The notes beneath the pieces are model-generated. The model made no database searches and was not told where the DNA came from. It saw nothing but the letters and a program-made list of their open reading frames with translations. A program made the position numbers and the translations under genes. Of a stretch of DNA of 64,000 nucleotides, positions 49,973 through 58,471 are shown piece after piece (the first letter of the stretch is position 1; each line of letters starts with the position of its first letter). Source of the stretch: Patulibacter americanus DSM 16676 (GTDB lineage: Bacteria; Actinomycetota; Thermoleophilia; Solirubrobacterales; Solirubrobacteraceae); the NCBI RefSeq assembly GCF_000420025.1, contig NZ_ATUD01000004.1, positions 62,001 to 126,000 on the forward strand, written 5' to 3'.

Positions 49973-51649
49973 TTGACCTCGGTCGACCCCAGCATCGTCC
50001 GGTTCCGCGACCTCGTCGCGGCCGGCTTGGCGCACCTCGAGTCGCGTCGGCAGGAGATCAACGATCTCAACGTCTTCCCGGTCGCCGACGGCGACACGGG
50101 TGACAACATGGCGTTGACCCTGCGCTCCGTCGTGGGCGAGCTCGACGCCGTCCTCACCGAGGGCCAGACGCTCGACGTCCTCGGCCGCGAGGAGCTCGTC
50201 CGTCGGCTGGCGCGTGCCGCCCTCCTGGGGGCCCGCGGCAACAGCGGCGTCATCCTCTCGCAGCTCATCCGCGGCGCCGCCGAGGAGCTCGTCGCCCGAC
50301 CGGGCGAGCTCATCCGTCCGCCGCTCGTGGCCGCTGCGCTCGCCGGCGCCGCCCACCGCGGCTACGACTCCGTCCGCCAACCCGTCGAGGGCACGATCCT
50401 CACGGTCGCCCGCGAGATGGCCGGTGCCGCCGCGCACGCCGTCGCGCAGCTCGAGCCGAAGCAGCTCGGCGCACCGCTGGGCGAGGAGGAGCAGTCCGCC
50501 GCCCTCGCCGTCGTCATCGGCGAGTCGATCATGGCCGGCCAGCGGGCGCTCGACGAGGGCCCCGAGCTGCTGCCGGCGCTGAAGGAGGCCGGGGTCGTCG
50601 ACGCCGGCGGCTTCGGGCTGCTCGTGATGTTCGCGGGCGTCATCCGGTTCCTCCGCGCGGGCCAGCCCGGCGAGGACTTCGACATCCGCCACTACGCGGC
50701 CGCGCGGCTCGAGGGCATCACCCACGCGTCCGAGACGTTCCGCTACTGCACGAACTTCGCGGTCACGGGCAGCGACCTCGACGCCGCCCGCGTCCGCCGC
50801 GAGCTCGCGGAGCTCGGCGACTCCATCATCGTCGTCGTCGGCGACGAGGAGACGCTCAAGATCCACGTCCACACGGACACCCCGGACGAGGCCATGGGGC
50901 TCTTCGAGGGCACGGGCGATATCTCGCGCGTCGACGTCGCCGACATGGACGCCCAGGTCGCCGCCCGCACCGAGCGCATCGCCGCCGCGTCCTCGGCGGC
51001 CGACCCCGATGCTCCGCGCACCCGCACCGCCCTGCTCGCCGTGGTCTCCGGCGCCGGGCTGGCGCGGGCGTTCGTCGACGAGGGCGCGCGGATCCTCGAC
51101 GGCGGCCCGACGATGAACCCGTCGACGGCCGACCTGCTCGGCGCGATCGAGGCCGCGCCGGCCGACGAGGTCGTGCTCCTGCCGAACAACCCGAACGTGC
51201 GCATGGCCGCCGAGCGCGCCGCCGAGCTGGCCGCGAAGCCGGTCGTCGTCGTGCCGACCCGCTCGCAGCAGGCCGGCCTGGCGATCACCGCCGCGCACCT
51301 GCCCGACGCGTCGTCCACGGACGGCGCGGCCGCAATCACGGAGGCGCTGCAGGCGCTGACGATCGGTGGCGTCGCCCCGGCCGCGCGCCCCGATCCGGCG
51401 GGCCGCTTCGCCGTGGGCGACGCGCTGGGCTACGTCGAGGAGGAGCTCGTCGCCTGGGGCGCCCCGGACGACGTGCTGCGCACCGTGCTGGGGCGCGTGG
51501 GGGACGACCGCGAGTTCGTCGTGCTCTCCGCCGCGGACGACGCGCCGCTGGACGACGACGCGGTCGTCGCCCTCGCGCCCGCGGGCAGCGAGCCCGACGT
51601 CATCGCCGGCGGCCAGCCCGCCTGGTGGTGGCTCGTCGCGGCCGAGTGA
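49973..51649 (+). CDS. fakA: DAK-domain protein, fatty acid kinase subunit FakA-like
   Basis: The 558-residue protein, read from TTG 49973, has an N-terminal DAK2/DhaL-like kinase domain (about 1-200) with the nucleotide/metal motif NVFPVADGDTGDNM (33-46) and LGARGNSGVILSQL (about 85-98). A middle domain follows (about 230-330, IIVVVGDEETLKIHVHTD), then a C-terminal DegV-like domain (about 345-558, LLPNNPNVRMAAERAAEL). This is the FakA layout: with a FakB protein it phosphorylates fatty acids. No fakB is in this window. A start with TTG and no Shine-Dalgarno suggests low translation. The GTG of recG overlaps its stop by four bases. Confidence 0.88.
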   Translation: MTSVDPSIVRFRDLVAAGLAHLESRRQEINDLNVFPVADGDTGDNMALTLRSVVGELDAVLTEGQTLDVLGREELVRRLARAALLGARGNSGVILSQLIRGAAEELVARPGELIRPPLVAAALAGAAHRGYDSVRQPVEGTILTVAREMAGAAAHAVAQLEPKQLGAPLGEEEQSAALAVVIGESIMAGQRALDEGPELLPALKEAGVVDAGGFGLLVMFAGVIRFLRAGQPGEDFDIRHYAAARLEGITHASETFRYCTNFAVTGSDLDAARVRRELAELGDSIIVVVGDEETLKIHVHTDTPDEAMGLFEGTGDISRVDVADMDAQVAARTERIAAASSAADPDAPRTRTALLAVVSGAGLARAFVDEGARILDGGPTMNPSTADLLGAIEAAPADEVVLLPNNPNVRMAAERAAELAAKPVVVVPTRSQQAGLAITAAHLPDASSTDGAAAITEALQALTIGGVAPAARPDPAGRFAVGDALGYVEEELVAWGAPDDVLRTVLGRVGDDREFVVLSAADDAPLDDDAVVALAPAGSEPDVIAGGQPAWWWLVAAE

Positions 51650-54027
51650 CCGGTCCGAAGGCGTCCCATCCGGTCCGTCCGGGACGATCGCTGACCGTGG
51701 TCGCCGACGCACCCCAGACGCACCCGCCCGGAGCGGGGCCCGAGGCCCTCGAGGGCGTCGTCCCGCCGGCCGTGGCGGACGGCCCCGGGACGGGCGCCCC
51801 GCCGGCCGCCCCCGACGGCCCCGCCGCCCGCGCGTTCGCGACGGCTGAGCCCCTCGACACCGCGGCCCTGCGCGCGGCTCCCGTCCGCACCCCGCGGCCC
51901 TCCCGCTGGGAGCGCGCGAGCGGGTTCTCCGGCAAGAAGGCCCTGAAGGCCGCGGGCGCGCTGGGCATCGACACCGTCGGCGGTCTGCTGCAGCACCTGC
52001 CCGTCGAGAGCGGCCGCGTCGGCACGATCGGCGGCCTGCGCCAGGACGAGCGGACCACGCTGCTGGTCCAGGTCCAGCGGATCGCGAGCCGCCCCGTCCA
52101 CCGGCGCGGCATGCGCCCGCTCGTCGAGGCGCTCGTGACGGACGGTTCGGGCGTGCTGCGGATCGCCTTCTTCAACCAGCCCTGGCTGCTCGAGCGCTAC
52201 CCGCCCGGCACGCGCCTGCTCATCAGCGGCACCTCGAAGGGCCCCGGCCGGTTCTCCGTCGCCGCGCACGCCCCGAGCAGTGACCCGCTCCCCGAGCCCG
52301 CCCCGCGGCTCGAGGACGGCGTGGTCCCCGACGGCCCCGACCCCGACGGGGCGGCCGACGGCGACGGAGGCGGCGAGGAGGAGACCGCGTACGACGGCCC
52401 GTCCATGGCGCGCTACCCCGCCACGGACGGGCTGACGTCGATCGAGATCCTCGCCCGCGTGCGCGACCTGCAGGACGACCTCCACGAGGCCGTCGACCCG
52501 CTGCCGGCTCGGCTCCGGGCCCGCCAGCGCCTGCCCGCCCGCGTCGACGCCCTGCGCGCCGCGCACCTCGGGGACCACGAGGCGGGTCGCCGCCGGCTCG
52601 CGTTCGACGAGCTGCTGCTGGGCCAGCTCGACTACCTCCGCCGCCGCCGGCTGCACGGCAAGGGCCGCCCGGCCACCGCGCTCGACGGTCCGACCGGCCT
52701 GACGGACCGCTGGGTCGCCGAGGCGCTGCCCTTCCGGCTCACGGGGGACCAGGAGAAGGCCGTCGCGACGAACGCCCGCGCGCTCGCGGGCACGGAGCCG
52801 CTGCAGCGGCTCCTGATGGGCGAGGTCGGCTCGGGCAAGACCGTCGTCGCGCTGCACGCGATGCTCCGCGCCGTGGAGTGCGGTCACCAGGCCGCGCTCA
52901 TGGCGCCGACGGAGACCCTGGCCGAGCAGCACTTTCGCACCCTGCAGAAGCTCCTGGGCGACGTCCTCGTCCCCGTCGAGCTGCTCACGGGCTCGACGTC
53001 CGCGTCGCGCCGCCGCACCCTGCTGGCGCGCCTCGCATCGGGCGAGCTCCCCCTGCTGGTCGGCACCCACGCGCTCATCGAGGACCCCGTCGTCTTCCGC
53101 TCCCTCGCCGTCGCGGTGGTCGACGAGCAGCACCGCTTCGGCGTCCGCCAGCGCAGCGCTCTGGACCGCAAGGCGCCCGTCGGCCACGCGCCGCACCTGT
53201 TGCACATGACGGCCACGCCGATCCCGCGCACGATGGCGCTGCTCGCCTACGGCGACCTCGACGTCGTGGCCCTGCGCCAGCTCCCGGCGGGCCGCAAGCC
53301 GATCTCGACGTACGTCTGCGCCAGCGACCGCGAGCGCGCGCGGGCCTACGAGCGGATCCGCGAGGAGGTCGGCAAGGGCCGGCAGGCGTTCGTCGTCTGC
53401 CCCCTCGTCGACGACTCCGAGGCGCTCGACGCGCGGTCGGCCGTCGCGGAGCACGAGCGGCTCTCCACGGGCGAGCTCAAGGAGCTGCGGGTCGAGCTGC
53501 TCCACGGCCAGATGCGCCCGGCGGAGAAGCAGGCGGTGATGGAGCGCTTCGCCGCCGGCGCCGCCGACGTCCTGGTCGCCACGACGGTCATCGAGGTCGG
53601 GATCGACGTCCCGAACGCGACGGTGATGCTGATCGAGAACGCCGAACGCTTCGGCATCTCGCAGCTGCACCAGCTCCGCGGCCGCGTCGGCCGGGGCGGC
53701 AACGCGTCGACCTGCCTGCTGTTCGGGCCCAAGAGCACCGCGCGGCTGCGGGCGCTGGCCGCGCACACGGACGGGTTCGCGCTCTCCGAGGTCGACCTGC
53801 AGCTGCGCGGCGAAGGCGAGCTGCTGGGCACCCGGCAGTCCGGCGTCGCCCGCTTCGCGACCGCCCGGCTGCCCGACGACGCGGACCTGCTGCTGCGGGC
53901 ACGTGACGTGGCCGAGGAGCTGCACCGCGAGGACCCGGATCTCGAGCACCCCGTCCACGCCCCGCTGCGCGACGCGCTCCTGGAGCGCCTGCGGGCGCAG
54001 GACGACCTCGAGGCGATCCCCGCATGA
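51646..54027 (+). CDS. recG: ATP-dependent DNA helicase RecG
   Basis: From GTG 51646, which overlaps the fakA stop, the protein is 793 residues; GTG 51697 is an alternative. The wedge/OB domain lies at about 85-215, interrupted by a Pro/Asp/Glu-rich insertion (about 205-255, including DGDGGGEEE) not usual in the family. Helicase motifs follow: GDQEKAV, Walker A MGEVGSGKT (about 384-392), DEQHRFG (about 490-496), TATPIPRT, ATTVIEVGIDVPNA and QLRGRVGRG. A C-terminal TRG segment is present. RecG reverses stalled forks and Holliday junctions. The stop overlaps rsmD by four bases. Confidence 0.94.
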   Translation: MTGPKASHPVRPGRSLTVVADAPQTHPPGAGPEALEGVVPPAVADGPGTGAPPAAPDGPAARAFATAEPLDTAALRAAPVRTPRPSRWERASGFSGKKALKAAGALGIDTVGGLLQHLPVESGRVGTIGGLRQDERTTLLVQVQRIASRPVHRRGMRPLVEALVTDGSGVLRIAFFNQPWLLERYPPGTRLLISGTSKGPGRFSVAAHAPSSDPLPEPAPRLEDGVVPDGPDPDGAADGDGGGEEETAYDGPSMARYPATDGLTSIEILARVRDLQDDLHEAVDPLPARLRARQRLPARVDALRAAHLGDHEAGRRRLAFDELLLGQLDYLRRRRLHGKGRPATALDGPTGLTDRWVAEALPFRLTGDQEKAVATNARALAGTEPLQRLLMGEVGSGKTVVALHAMLRAVECGHQAALMAPTETLAEQHFRTLQKLLGDVLVPVELLTGSTSASRRRTLLARLASGELPLLVGTHALIEDPVVFRSLAVAVVDEQHRFGVRQRSALDRKAPVGHAPHLLHMTATPIPRTMALLAYGDLDVVALRQLPAGRKPISTYVCASDRERARAYERIREEVGKGRQAFVVCPLVDDSEALDARSAVAEHERLSTGELKELRVELLHGQMRPAEKQAVMERFAAGAADVLVATTVIEVGIDVPNATVMLIENAERFGISQLHQLRGRVGRGGNASTCLLFGPKSTARLRALAAHTDGFALSEVDLQLRGEGELLGTRQSGVARFATARLPDDADLLLRARDVAEELHREDPDLEHPVHAPLRDALLERLRAQDDLEAIPA

Positions 54028-54563
54028 GGATCGTCGCCGGGGAGCACCGCGGCCGGCGGCTGGTGGCGCCGCCGGGCGAGGACACCCGCCCCACGAGCGA
54101 CCGGGTCCGCGAGGCGCTGTTCTCCATCCTCGGCCCGCTGGACGACGCGCGCGTGCTCGACCTCTTCGCCGGCACCGGCGCGCTCGGGCTCGAGGCGCTG
54201 TCGCGCGGCGCGGCGCACGCGACGTTCGTGGAGCGGGACCGTCGGGCGCTGCAGGCCCTGCGGCGCAACGTCGAGACCCTCGGGATGGGCCGCGAGCGGG
54301 CGACGATCGTGGCGGGGGACCACACCCGTCACCTCCGGGACGCAACCCGGCGCGGCGATGCATACGATCTCGTCTTGCTCGACCCGCCGTACCGCGACTG
54401 GCCCCGGTTGACCCCGGGGCTCGGGCCGGTGCTGCGGCCGCTGCTGGGGGAGGGGGCGAGGGTGGTGACGGAGTCCGACCGTCATGCGCTGGCGATCCCG
54501 GACCTCGGTGATGCGGACGAACGCCGCTACGGGGACACCCTGATCCGCATCCATCGCCCATGA
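54024..54563 (+). CDS. rsmD: 16S rRNA m2G966 methyltransferase RsmD
   Basis: The 179-residue protein has the RsmD opening MRIVAGEHRGRRL and PTSDRVREALFSIL (about 23-36), SAM motif I VLDLFAGTGALGLEALSRGA (about 44-63), and the catalytic motif LLDPPYR (about 117-123). It methylates G966 in 16S rRNA. Four-base overlaps with recG upstream and coaD downstream place it in a tightly coupled recG-rsmD-coaD operon, an order conserved in many bacteria. No unusual residue is seen. Confidence 0.95.
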   Translation: MRIVAGEHRGRRLVAPPGEDTRPTSDRVREALFSILGPLDDARVLDLFAGTGALGLEALSRGAAHATFVERDRRALQALRRNVETLGMGRERATIVAGDHTRHLRDATRRGDAYDLVLLDPPYRDWPRLTPGLGPVLRPLLGEGARVVTESDRHALAIPDLGDADERRYGDTLIRIHRP

Positions 54564-55084
54564 GCCCAGCCGACGACAAACGCATCGCCGTGGTGCCGGG
54601 GAGCTACGACCCGGTCACGAACGGGCACCTCGACATCATCAAGCGCGCCGCCGGCCTCTTCGACGAGGTCGTGGTCGCCGTCGTGAACCAGTCCGCGCGC
54701 AAGAGCAAGGCGCTGTTCACGATCGACGAGCGCCTGACCTTCATCCGCGACGCGCTCGCCGAGGCCGGTGTCCACAACGTCCGCGTCGAGCCGTTCTACG
54801 AGCTCGTCGTCGCCTACGCGCGGCGCATCGGCGCCCAGGCGATCGTGAAGGGCCTGCGCCAGATCTCCGACTTCGAGTACGAGCTCGAGATGGGGCACCT
54901 CAACCGTCAGCAGGCGCCGGAGATCGAGTCGGTCTTCGTCATGGCCAGCCCGCGCTTCGCGTTCCTCTCCTCCAGTTGGGTGAAGGAGCTGGCCCGCTTC
55001 GAGGGCCGCATCGACGAGCTGGTGCCCGCGCCCGTGGCCGCGATGCTGGCCGAGCGGGTGCCGCGCGCCCGCGACGACACCTAG
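54560..55084 (+). CDS. coaD: Phosphopantetheine adenylyltransferase
   Basis: The 174-residue enzyme makes dephospho-CoA from phosphopantetheine and ATP. It has the nucleotidyltransferase motif PGSYDPVTNGHLDII (13-27), KGLRQISDFEYELEMGHLNR (about 97-116) and the C-terminal ATP motif SSSWVKELARFEG (about 138-150). The Trp in SSSW replaces the usual Leu or Thr. It overlaps rsmD by four bases and ends the operon. A compound hairpin follows. Confidence 0.95.
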   Translation: MSPADDKRIAVVPGSYDPVTNGHLDIIKRAAGLFDEVVVAVVNQSARKSKALFTIDERLTFIRDALAEAGVHNVRVEPFYELVVAYARRIGAQAIVKGLRQISDFEYELEMGHLNRQQAPEIESVFVMASPRFAFLSSSWVKELARFEGRIDELVPAPVAAMLAERVPRARDDT

Positions 55085-55094
55085 GCGTTCGGGC

Positions 55095-55138
55095 GTCCCG
55101 GTCGGGCCCGGAGCGGCCCGGCCCGGGCCTCTCGGGAC
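55095..55138 (+). terminator. Compound hairpin terminator candidate after coaD
   Basis: Outer stem GTCCCG (55095-55100) with CGGGAC (55133-55138) encloses inner stem GGCCCGG (55105-55111) with CCGGGCC (55123-55129). It starts ten bases after the coaD stop. The rest of the 247-bp gap to the SepIVA-like gene shows nothing I recognise. Confidence 0.45.
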
Positions 55139-55331
55139 CCCTGCGGGCGCTCCGCGGCGACCCGGTCGACCGCGCGACGCGTGGGCGCCGTCTTGCAGGA
55201 CGGGGCCCCGCGATTGGTTCCCCGCCCCGGATAGGGCAGGATGTGGAGTTCAAGCCCCTCGATCTCCGCCCTACGCGGATTCCCCCGGCGGGGAAGGACT
55301 TCGCCGGTCGACCGCGAAACGGAAGTGTGCC

Positions 55332-55805
55332 ATGGACGTTCTGGTCCTCATCGACAAACTCGACGACCTCGTGCACAACGCGAAGCCGGTCCCGCTCACG
55401 GACCAGGTACGCGTTGACCGCGAGGAGATCTTCGACATCCTCGACCAGATGCGCGCGACGATCCCGGAAGAGATCAAGCAGGCGCGCTGGATCGTGAAGG
55501 AGCGGCAGGAGATGCTCGCGGAGGCCAAGCGGGAGGCCGAGCGGATCATCAAGGAGGGCAAGGAGCAGCAGGTCGAGCTCGTGTCCGAGCAGGAGGTCGT
55601 CAAGCTCGCCGAGCGCGAGGCGGACGACATCGTCGACGAGGCACGGGCCCGCGAGCGGGAGATCCGCCTGGGCGCCGAGGACTACGCCGACGAGATCCTG
55701 AACACCCTCGAGGTCAACCTTATGAAGTTCATCGCGGCCGTCCGCCGCGGGCGCGAGCGCCTGCAGGGCAAGGACGACGCGGAGCTCGAGGGCGCGGAGC
55801 GCTAG
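55332..55805 (+). CDS. SepIVA/DivIVA-like cell-division coiled-coil protein
   Basis: The 157-residue protein is mostly helical. Residues 1-45 match the N-terminal part of mycobacterial SepIVA (Rv2927c), including a conserved proline-turn and RxEIFDILDQMRATIPEEI. Residues 50-150 are an acidic/basic coiled coil (ERQEMLAEAKREAERIIKEG, EQQVELVSEQEVVKLAEREADDIVDEA) ending VRRGRERLQ, again as in SepIVA. It is much shorter than the mycobacterial protein because the central repeats are missing. In mycobacteria it sits beside yceD and rnc and is essential for septum placement; here it lies two genes before yceD. It carries no membrane segment. A V-type ATPase subunit or a generic DivIVA domain would be the usual automated label. 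Confidence 0.75.
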   Translation: MDVLVLIDKLDDLVHNAKPVPLTDQVRVDREEIFDILDQMRATIPEEIKQARWIVKERQEMLAEAKREAERIIKEGKEQQVELVSEQEVVKLAEREADDIVDEARAREREIRLGAEDYADEILNTLEVNLMKFIAAVRRGRERLQGKDDAELEGAER

Positions 55806-55942
55806 ACGCTTCCCCGGGACGGCGCCCCCGCGCCCTCCCGGTCGCAGGACCCGGTGACCCAGCTCCCGGGCGGCGCGCGACCACGCGCCCACCGCCCTCC
55901 GGCAGATACGTGACGCCCCTGTCACCGAGTCCGTACTCGGGG

Positions 55943-55948
55943 TAGGAT
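55943..55948 (+). promoter_or_regulatory. Leaderless -10 box of the acyl-CoA synthetase gene
   Basis: TAGGAT lies six bases before the ATG at 55955. Confidence 0.48.
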
Positions 55949-55954
55949 CGCGCC

Positions 55955-57613
55955 ATGGAGCTCCGAGGGCCGATCGAGCGGGTCGCGACACAGGCGGGGG
56001 ACGGCGCGTTCCTCCTGCGCCAGCTGGTCGGGGCGGGCATCGTCGGCCCCATGCGGCCGGCCGTCGTGGCCGAGGTCCTGAAGGGCCTGCGCGCCTTCGG
56101 CCCCACCCCGGCCGCCGGCTACACGATGAACGCGGCGCGCCGGCCGCACGCCGTGGCCCTCGTCGACGACGAGGGCGAGCTGACCTTCGCGCAGGTGCAC
56201 GAGCGCAGCAACGCGCTGGCCCACGAGCTGCGGGCGATGGGGGTGCGGCAGGGCGACGTCCTGGCGATCATGTGCCGCAACCACCGCGGGTTCGTCGAGA
56301 CGATCGTCGCGGCCAGCAAGCTCGGCGCGCACCAGCTGCTGCTCAACACGATGTTCAGCGGCCCGCAGATCCGCGACGTGCTCGAGCGCGAGGCGCCGGT
56401 CGCCGCGGTCTACGACGCCGAGTTCGCCCCGCTGCTCCGCGACGGCGACCTCCCCCTCGGGCTGCGCCACGTGGTGTGGGCCGACCCCGCGGACCCGTCG
56501 GCGCCCGCCGCCGTCGGAGCGGCGCCGGAGGCCGAGGCCCTGATCGCCCGCGGCGACCGCTCCTCGCTGGACCCGCCCGCCGAGAAGGGGCGGATGATCA
56601 TCCTCACGTCGGGCACGACGGGCACGCCGAAGGGCGCGGCCCGCCAGCAGCCCCGGTCCCTCGCGCCCGCCGCGCAGATCCTGTCCCGGATGCCGCTGCG
56701 GTCCGAGGAGCGGACGATGCTCGCGGCGCCCATGTTCCACTCGTGGGGGTACCTGCACTTCACCCTGGGCTTCGCGCTCGGCTCCACCCTCGTGCTCCGC
56801 CGGCGCTTCACGCCCGAGGGCACCTTGCAGGCCGTGGAGCGGCACGGCTGCCAGGTGCTGCCCCTCGTCCCCGTGATGCTGCAGCGGATCCTCGAGCTGC
56901 CGGACGAGACCCTCGCCCGCCACGACCTCTCGAGCCTGCGGATCGTCGCGCTGTCGGGCTCCGCGCTCCCCGGGGAGCTCGCGATCCGGGCGATGGACCG
57001 CCTGGGCGACGTCGTCTACAACCTCTACGGCTCCACCGAGGTCGGCTGGGCGACCATCGCGACCCCCGAGGACCTGCGGGCCGCGCCGGGCACGGCCGGG
57101 AAGGCCCCGCGTGGCACGACGGTGCGGCTCTACGACGAGCACGGCCGCGTGGTCACCCGCCCCGGCGAGGTGGGACGCATCTTCGTCGGCAACGACATGC
57201 GGTTCGACGGCTACACGGGCGGGGGCGGCAAGGACGCCATCGACGGCCTGCTCTCCACCGGTGACGTGGGACACGTCGACGCCCACGGCCGGCTGTTCGT
57301 GGACGGCCGCGACGACGACATGATCGTCTCGGGCGGCGAGAACGTGTTCCCGCGCGAGGTCGAGGACCTCGTGGCCGACATGCCCGAGGTCCGCGAGGTC
57401 GCCGTCTTCGGCATCCCCGACCCGCGCTGGGGCGAGGTCCTGAAGGCCGTCGTGGTCCTGCACCCCGGCGCAGGACTGGCGGAGGACGAGCTGCGACGGC
57501 GCGTCTCCGCCTCGCTCGCTGGCTTCAAGGCGCCGCGTGAGGTCGCGTTCGTGGACGAGCTGCCGCGCAACGCCACCGGCAAGGTGCTCAAGCGCGAGCT
57601 GCGACCCGCCTGA
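55955..57613 (+). CDS. Acyl-CoA synthetase / AMP-dependent ligase
   Basis: The 552-residue enzyme belongs to the ANL superfamily. Core motifs: A3 P-loop ILTSGTTGTPKGA (about 211-223), A4-like APMFHSWGY, A5 YNLYGSTEVGW (about 355-365), A7 STGDVGHVD, A8 hinge VDGRDDDMIVSGGENVFPREVE (about 449-470) and the A10 lysine in NATGKVLKREL (about 538-548). The N-terminal 45 residues resemble FadD-type actinobacterial ligases. The substrate is probably a medium or long fatty acid; a bile-acid, aryl or polyketide acid cannot be excluded. It has its own promoter box and is not adjacent to other lipid-degradation genes, although plsX and acpP lie 3 kb downstream. Confidence 0.88.
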   Translation: MELRGPIERVATQAGDGAFLLRQLVGAGIVGPMRPAVVAEVLKGLRAFGPTPAAGYTMNAARRPHAVALVDDEGELTFAQVHERSNALAHELRAMGVRQGDVLAIMCRNHRGFVETIVAASKLGAHQLLLNTMFSGPQIRDVLEREAPVAAVYDAEFAPLLRDGDLPLGLRHVVWADPADPSAPAAVGAAPEAEALIARGDRSSLDPPAEKGRMIILTSGTTGTPKGAARQQPRSLAPAAQILSRMPLRSEERTMLAAPMFHSWGYLHFTLGFALGSTLVLRRRFTPEGTLQAVERHGCQVLPLVPVMLQRILELPDETLARHDLSSLRIVALSGSALPGELAIRAMDRLGDVVYNLYGSTEVGWATIATPEDLRAAPGTAGKAPRGTTVRLYDEHGRVVTRPGEVGRIFVGNDMRFDGYTGGGGKDAIDGLLSTGDVGHVDAHGRLFVDGRDDDMIVSGGENVFPREVEDLVADMPEVREVAVFGIPDPRWGEVLKAVVVLHPGAGLAEDELRRRVSASLAGFKAPREVAFVDELPRNATGKVLKRELRPA

Positions 57614-57639
57614 CGGTCGGGTCCCCAAGCCGCCCGGAG

Positions 57640-57645
57640 TACCAT
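57640..57645 (+). promoter_or_regulatory. Leaderless -10 box of the yceD gene
   Basis: TACCAT lies six bases before the ATG at 57652. An overlapping ATG at 57643 is out of frame. Confidence 0.45.
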
Positions 57646-57651
57646 GGAGCC

Positions 57652-58197
57652 ATGGAGCCCACCGACCTGATCGACCTCTCCGGGCTGCGCATGGGCCCCG
57701 GCGAGGGGCGCCGCTTGGACCTCCCCGTCAAGCTGGACGCGGTCCGCCTGAGCGAGCAGGGGTACGTCCCGGACCCCCCGACGCAGGAGGTCCGCCTCGA
57801 CATCTCGCGGATGCTCGGCGGCGGCTACGCCCTGCAGCTGCGCTTCGACACCAGCATCCACGGGCCGTGCATGCGCTGCCTGGCCGATACGACGAGCCCC
57901 GTGAGCGTGGACGTCCGCGAGCTCGAGCAGAAGAAGCGCGACCCCGAGGAGCAGTTCGACTCGGAGTACGTCGCCGGCGACGACCTCGACCTCGCCCGCT
58001 GGACGAACGACTCCTTCGTCTTCTCGCTCCCCGTGCGCGTGCTCTGCAAGGAGGACTGCCGCGGGCTGTGCCCCGAGTGCGGCGCGCACCTCAACGACGA
58101 CCCGGACCACACGCACGACCCGAAGCCCGACCCGCGGATGTCGGCGCTGGCGAGCATCCGCTTCGACGAGGACGGGAACCTCCTGCAGGGACCGTAG
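57652..58197 (+). CDS. yceD: DUF177/YceD-family protein
   Basis: The 181-residue protein has the DUF177 pattern: a strand-rich N-terminal part, CMRCLAD with a CxxC at Cys73/Cys76, an acidic middle (about 85-125, VRELEQKKRDPEE), then VRVLCKEDCRGLCPECGAHLN with further cysteines that make a second metal-site candidate. Family members sit directly before rpmF and are linked to 23S rRNA maturation in plants and bacteria. Here rpmF starts 46 bases later. The molecular activity is not established. Confidence 0.88.
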   Translation: MEPTDLIDLSGLRMGPGEGRRLDLPVKLDAVRLSEQGYVPDPPTQEVRLDISRMLGGGYALQLRFDTSIHGPCMRCLADTTSPVSVDVRELEQKKRDPEEQFDSEYVAGDDLDLARWTNDSFVFSLPVRVLCKEDCRGLCPECGAHLNDDPDHTHDPKPDPRMSALASIRFDEDGNLLQGP

Positions 58198-58226
58198 ACC
58201 GGCCGACGCGGCCGGGCGGTTTCCCG

Positions 58227-58232
58227 TATCGT
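58227..58232 (+). promoter_or_regulatory. Leaderless -10 box of rpmF
   Basis: TATCGT lies ten bases before the ATG at 58243, and CTCGTCTTATGGC that follows is shared with rpmB. Confidence 0.48.
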
Positions 58233-58242
58233 CACTCGTCTT

Positions 58243-58434
58243 ATGGCCGTACCGAAGCAACGCCAGTCCCACGCGCGCACCGCCAAGCGCCGGGCGCAGC
58301 ACAAGGCTGCCCGACCCACGGTCAACGAGTGCCCGCAGTGCCACAGCCCGCGCATCCCGCACCGGGTATGCGGCACCTGCGGCTACTACGACGGCCGCGT
58401 CGTCGTCGCACCGAAGAGCTCGCTCGACTTCTAG
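58243..58434 (+). CDS. rpmF: 50S ribosomal protein L32
   Basis: The 63-residue protein begins MAVPKQRQSHARTAKRRAQ, the basic start of L32, and carries a zinc ribbon CPQC (about 30-33) and CGTCG (about 43-47), the zinc-binding form. Its C-terminus (YYDGRVVVAPKSSLDF) is normal. It follows yceD and precedes plsX, the conserved yceD-rpmF-plsX order. A 9-bp hairpin separates it from plsX. Confidence 0.96.
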   Translation: MAVPKQRQSHARTAKRRAQHKAARPTVNECPQCHSPRIPHRVCGTCGYYDGRVVVAPKSSLDF

Positions 58435-58441
58435 GACCCCG

Positions 58442-58462
58442 CGGCCGGCGTCACGCCGGCCG
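58442..58462 (+). terminator. Hairpin between rpmF and plsX
   Basis: CGGCCGGCG (58442-58450) pairs perfectly with CGCCGGCCG (58454-58462) around a TCA loop. It starts eight bases after the rpmF stop and nine bases before the plsX ATG. It may separate expression of L32 from that of the lipid genes, or mask the plsX start. Confidence 0.5.
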
Positions 58463-58471
58463 TCTCCTCGC

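Noticed and set aside
55230..55331. A plus-strand frame (VEFKPLDLRPTRIPP...) before the SepIVA-like gene as an N-terminal extension
   Set aside because: It is out of frame with the coiled-coil gene, and the SepIVA match begins at the ATG at 55332.
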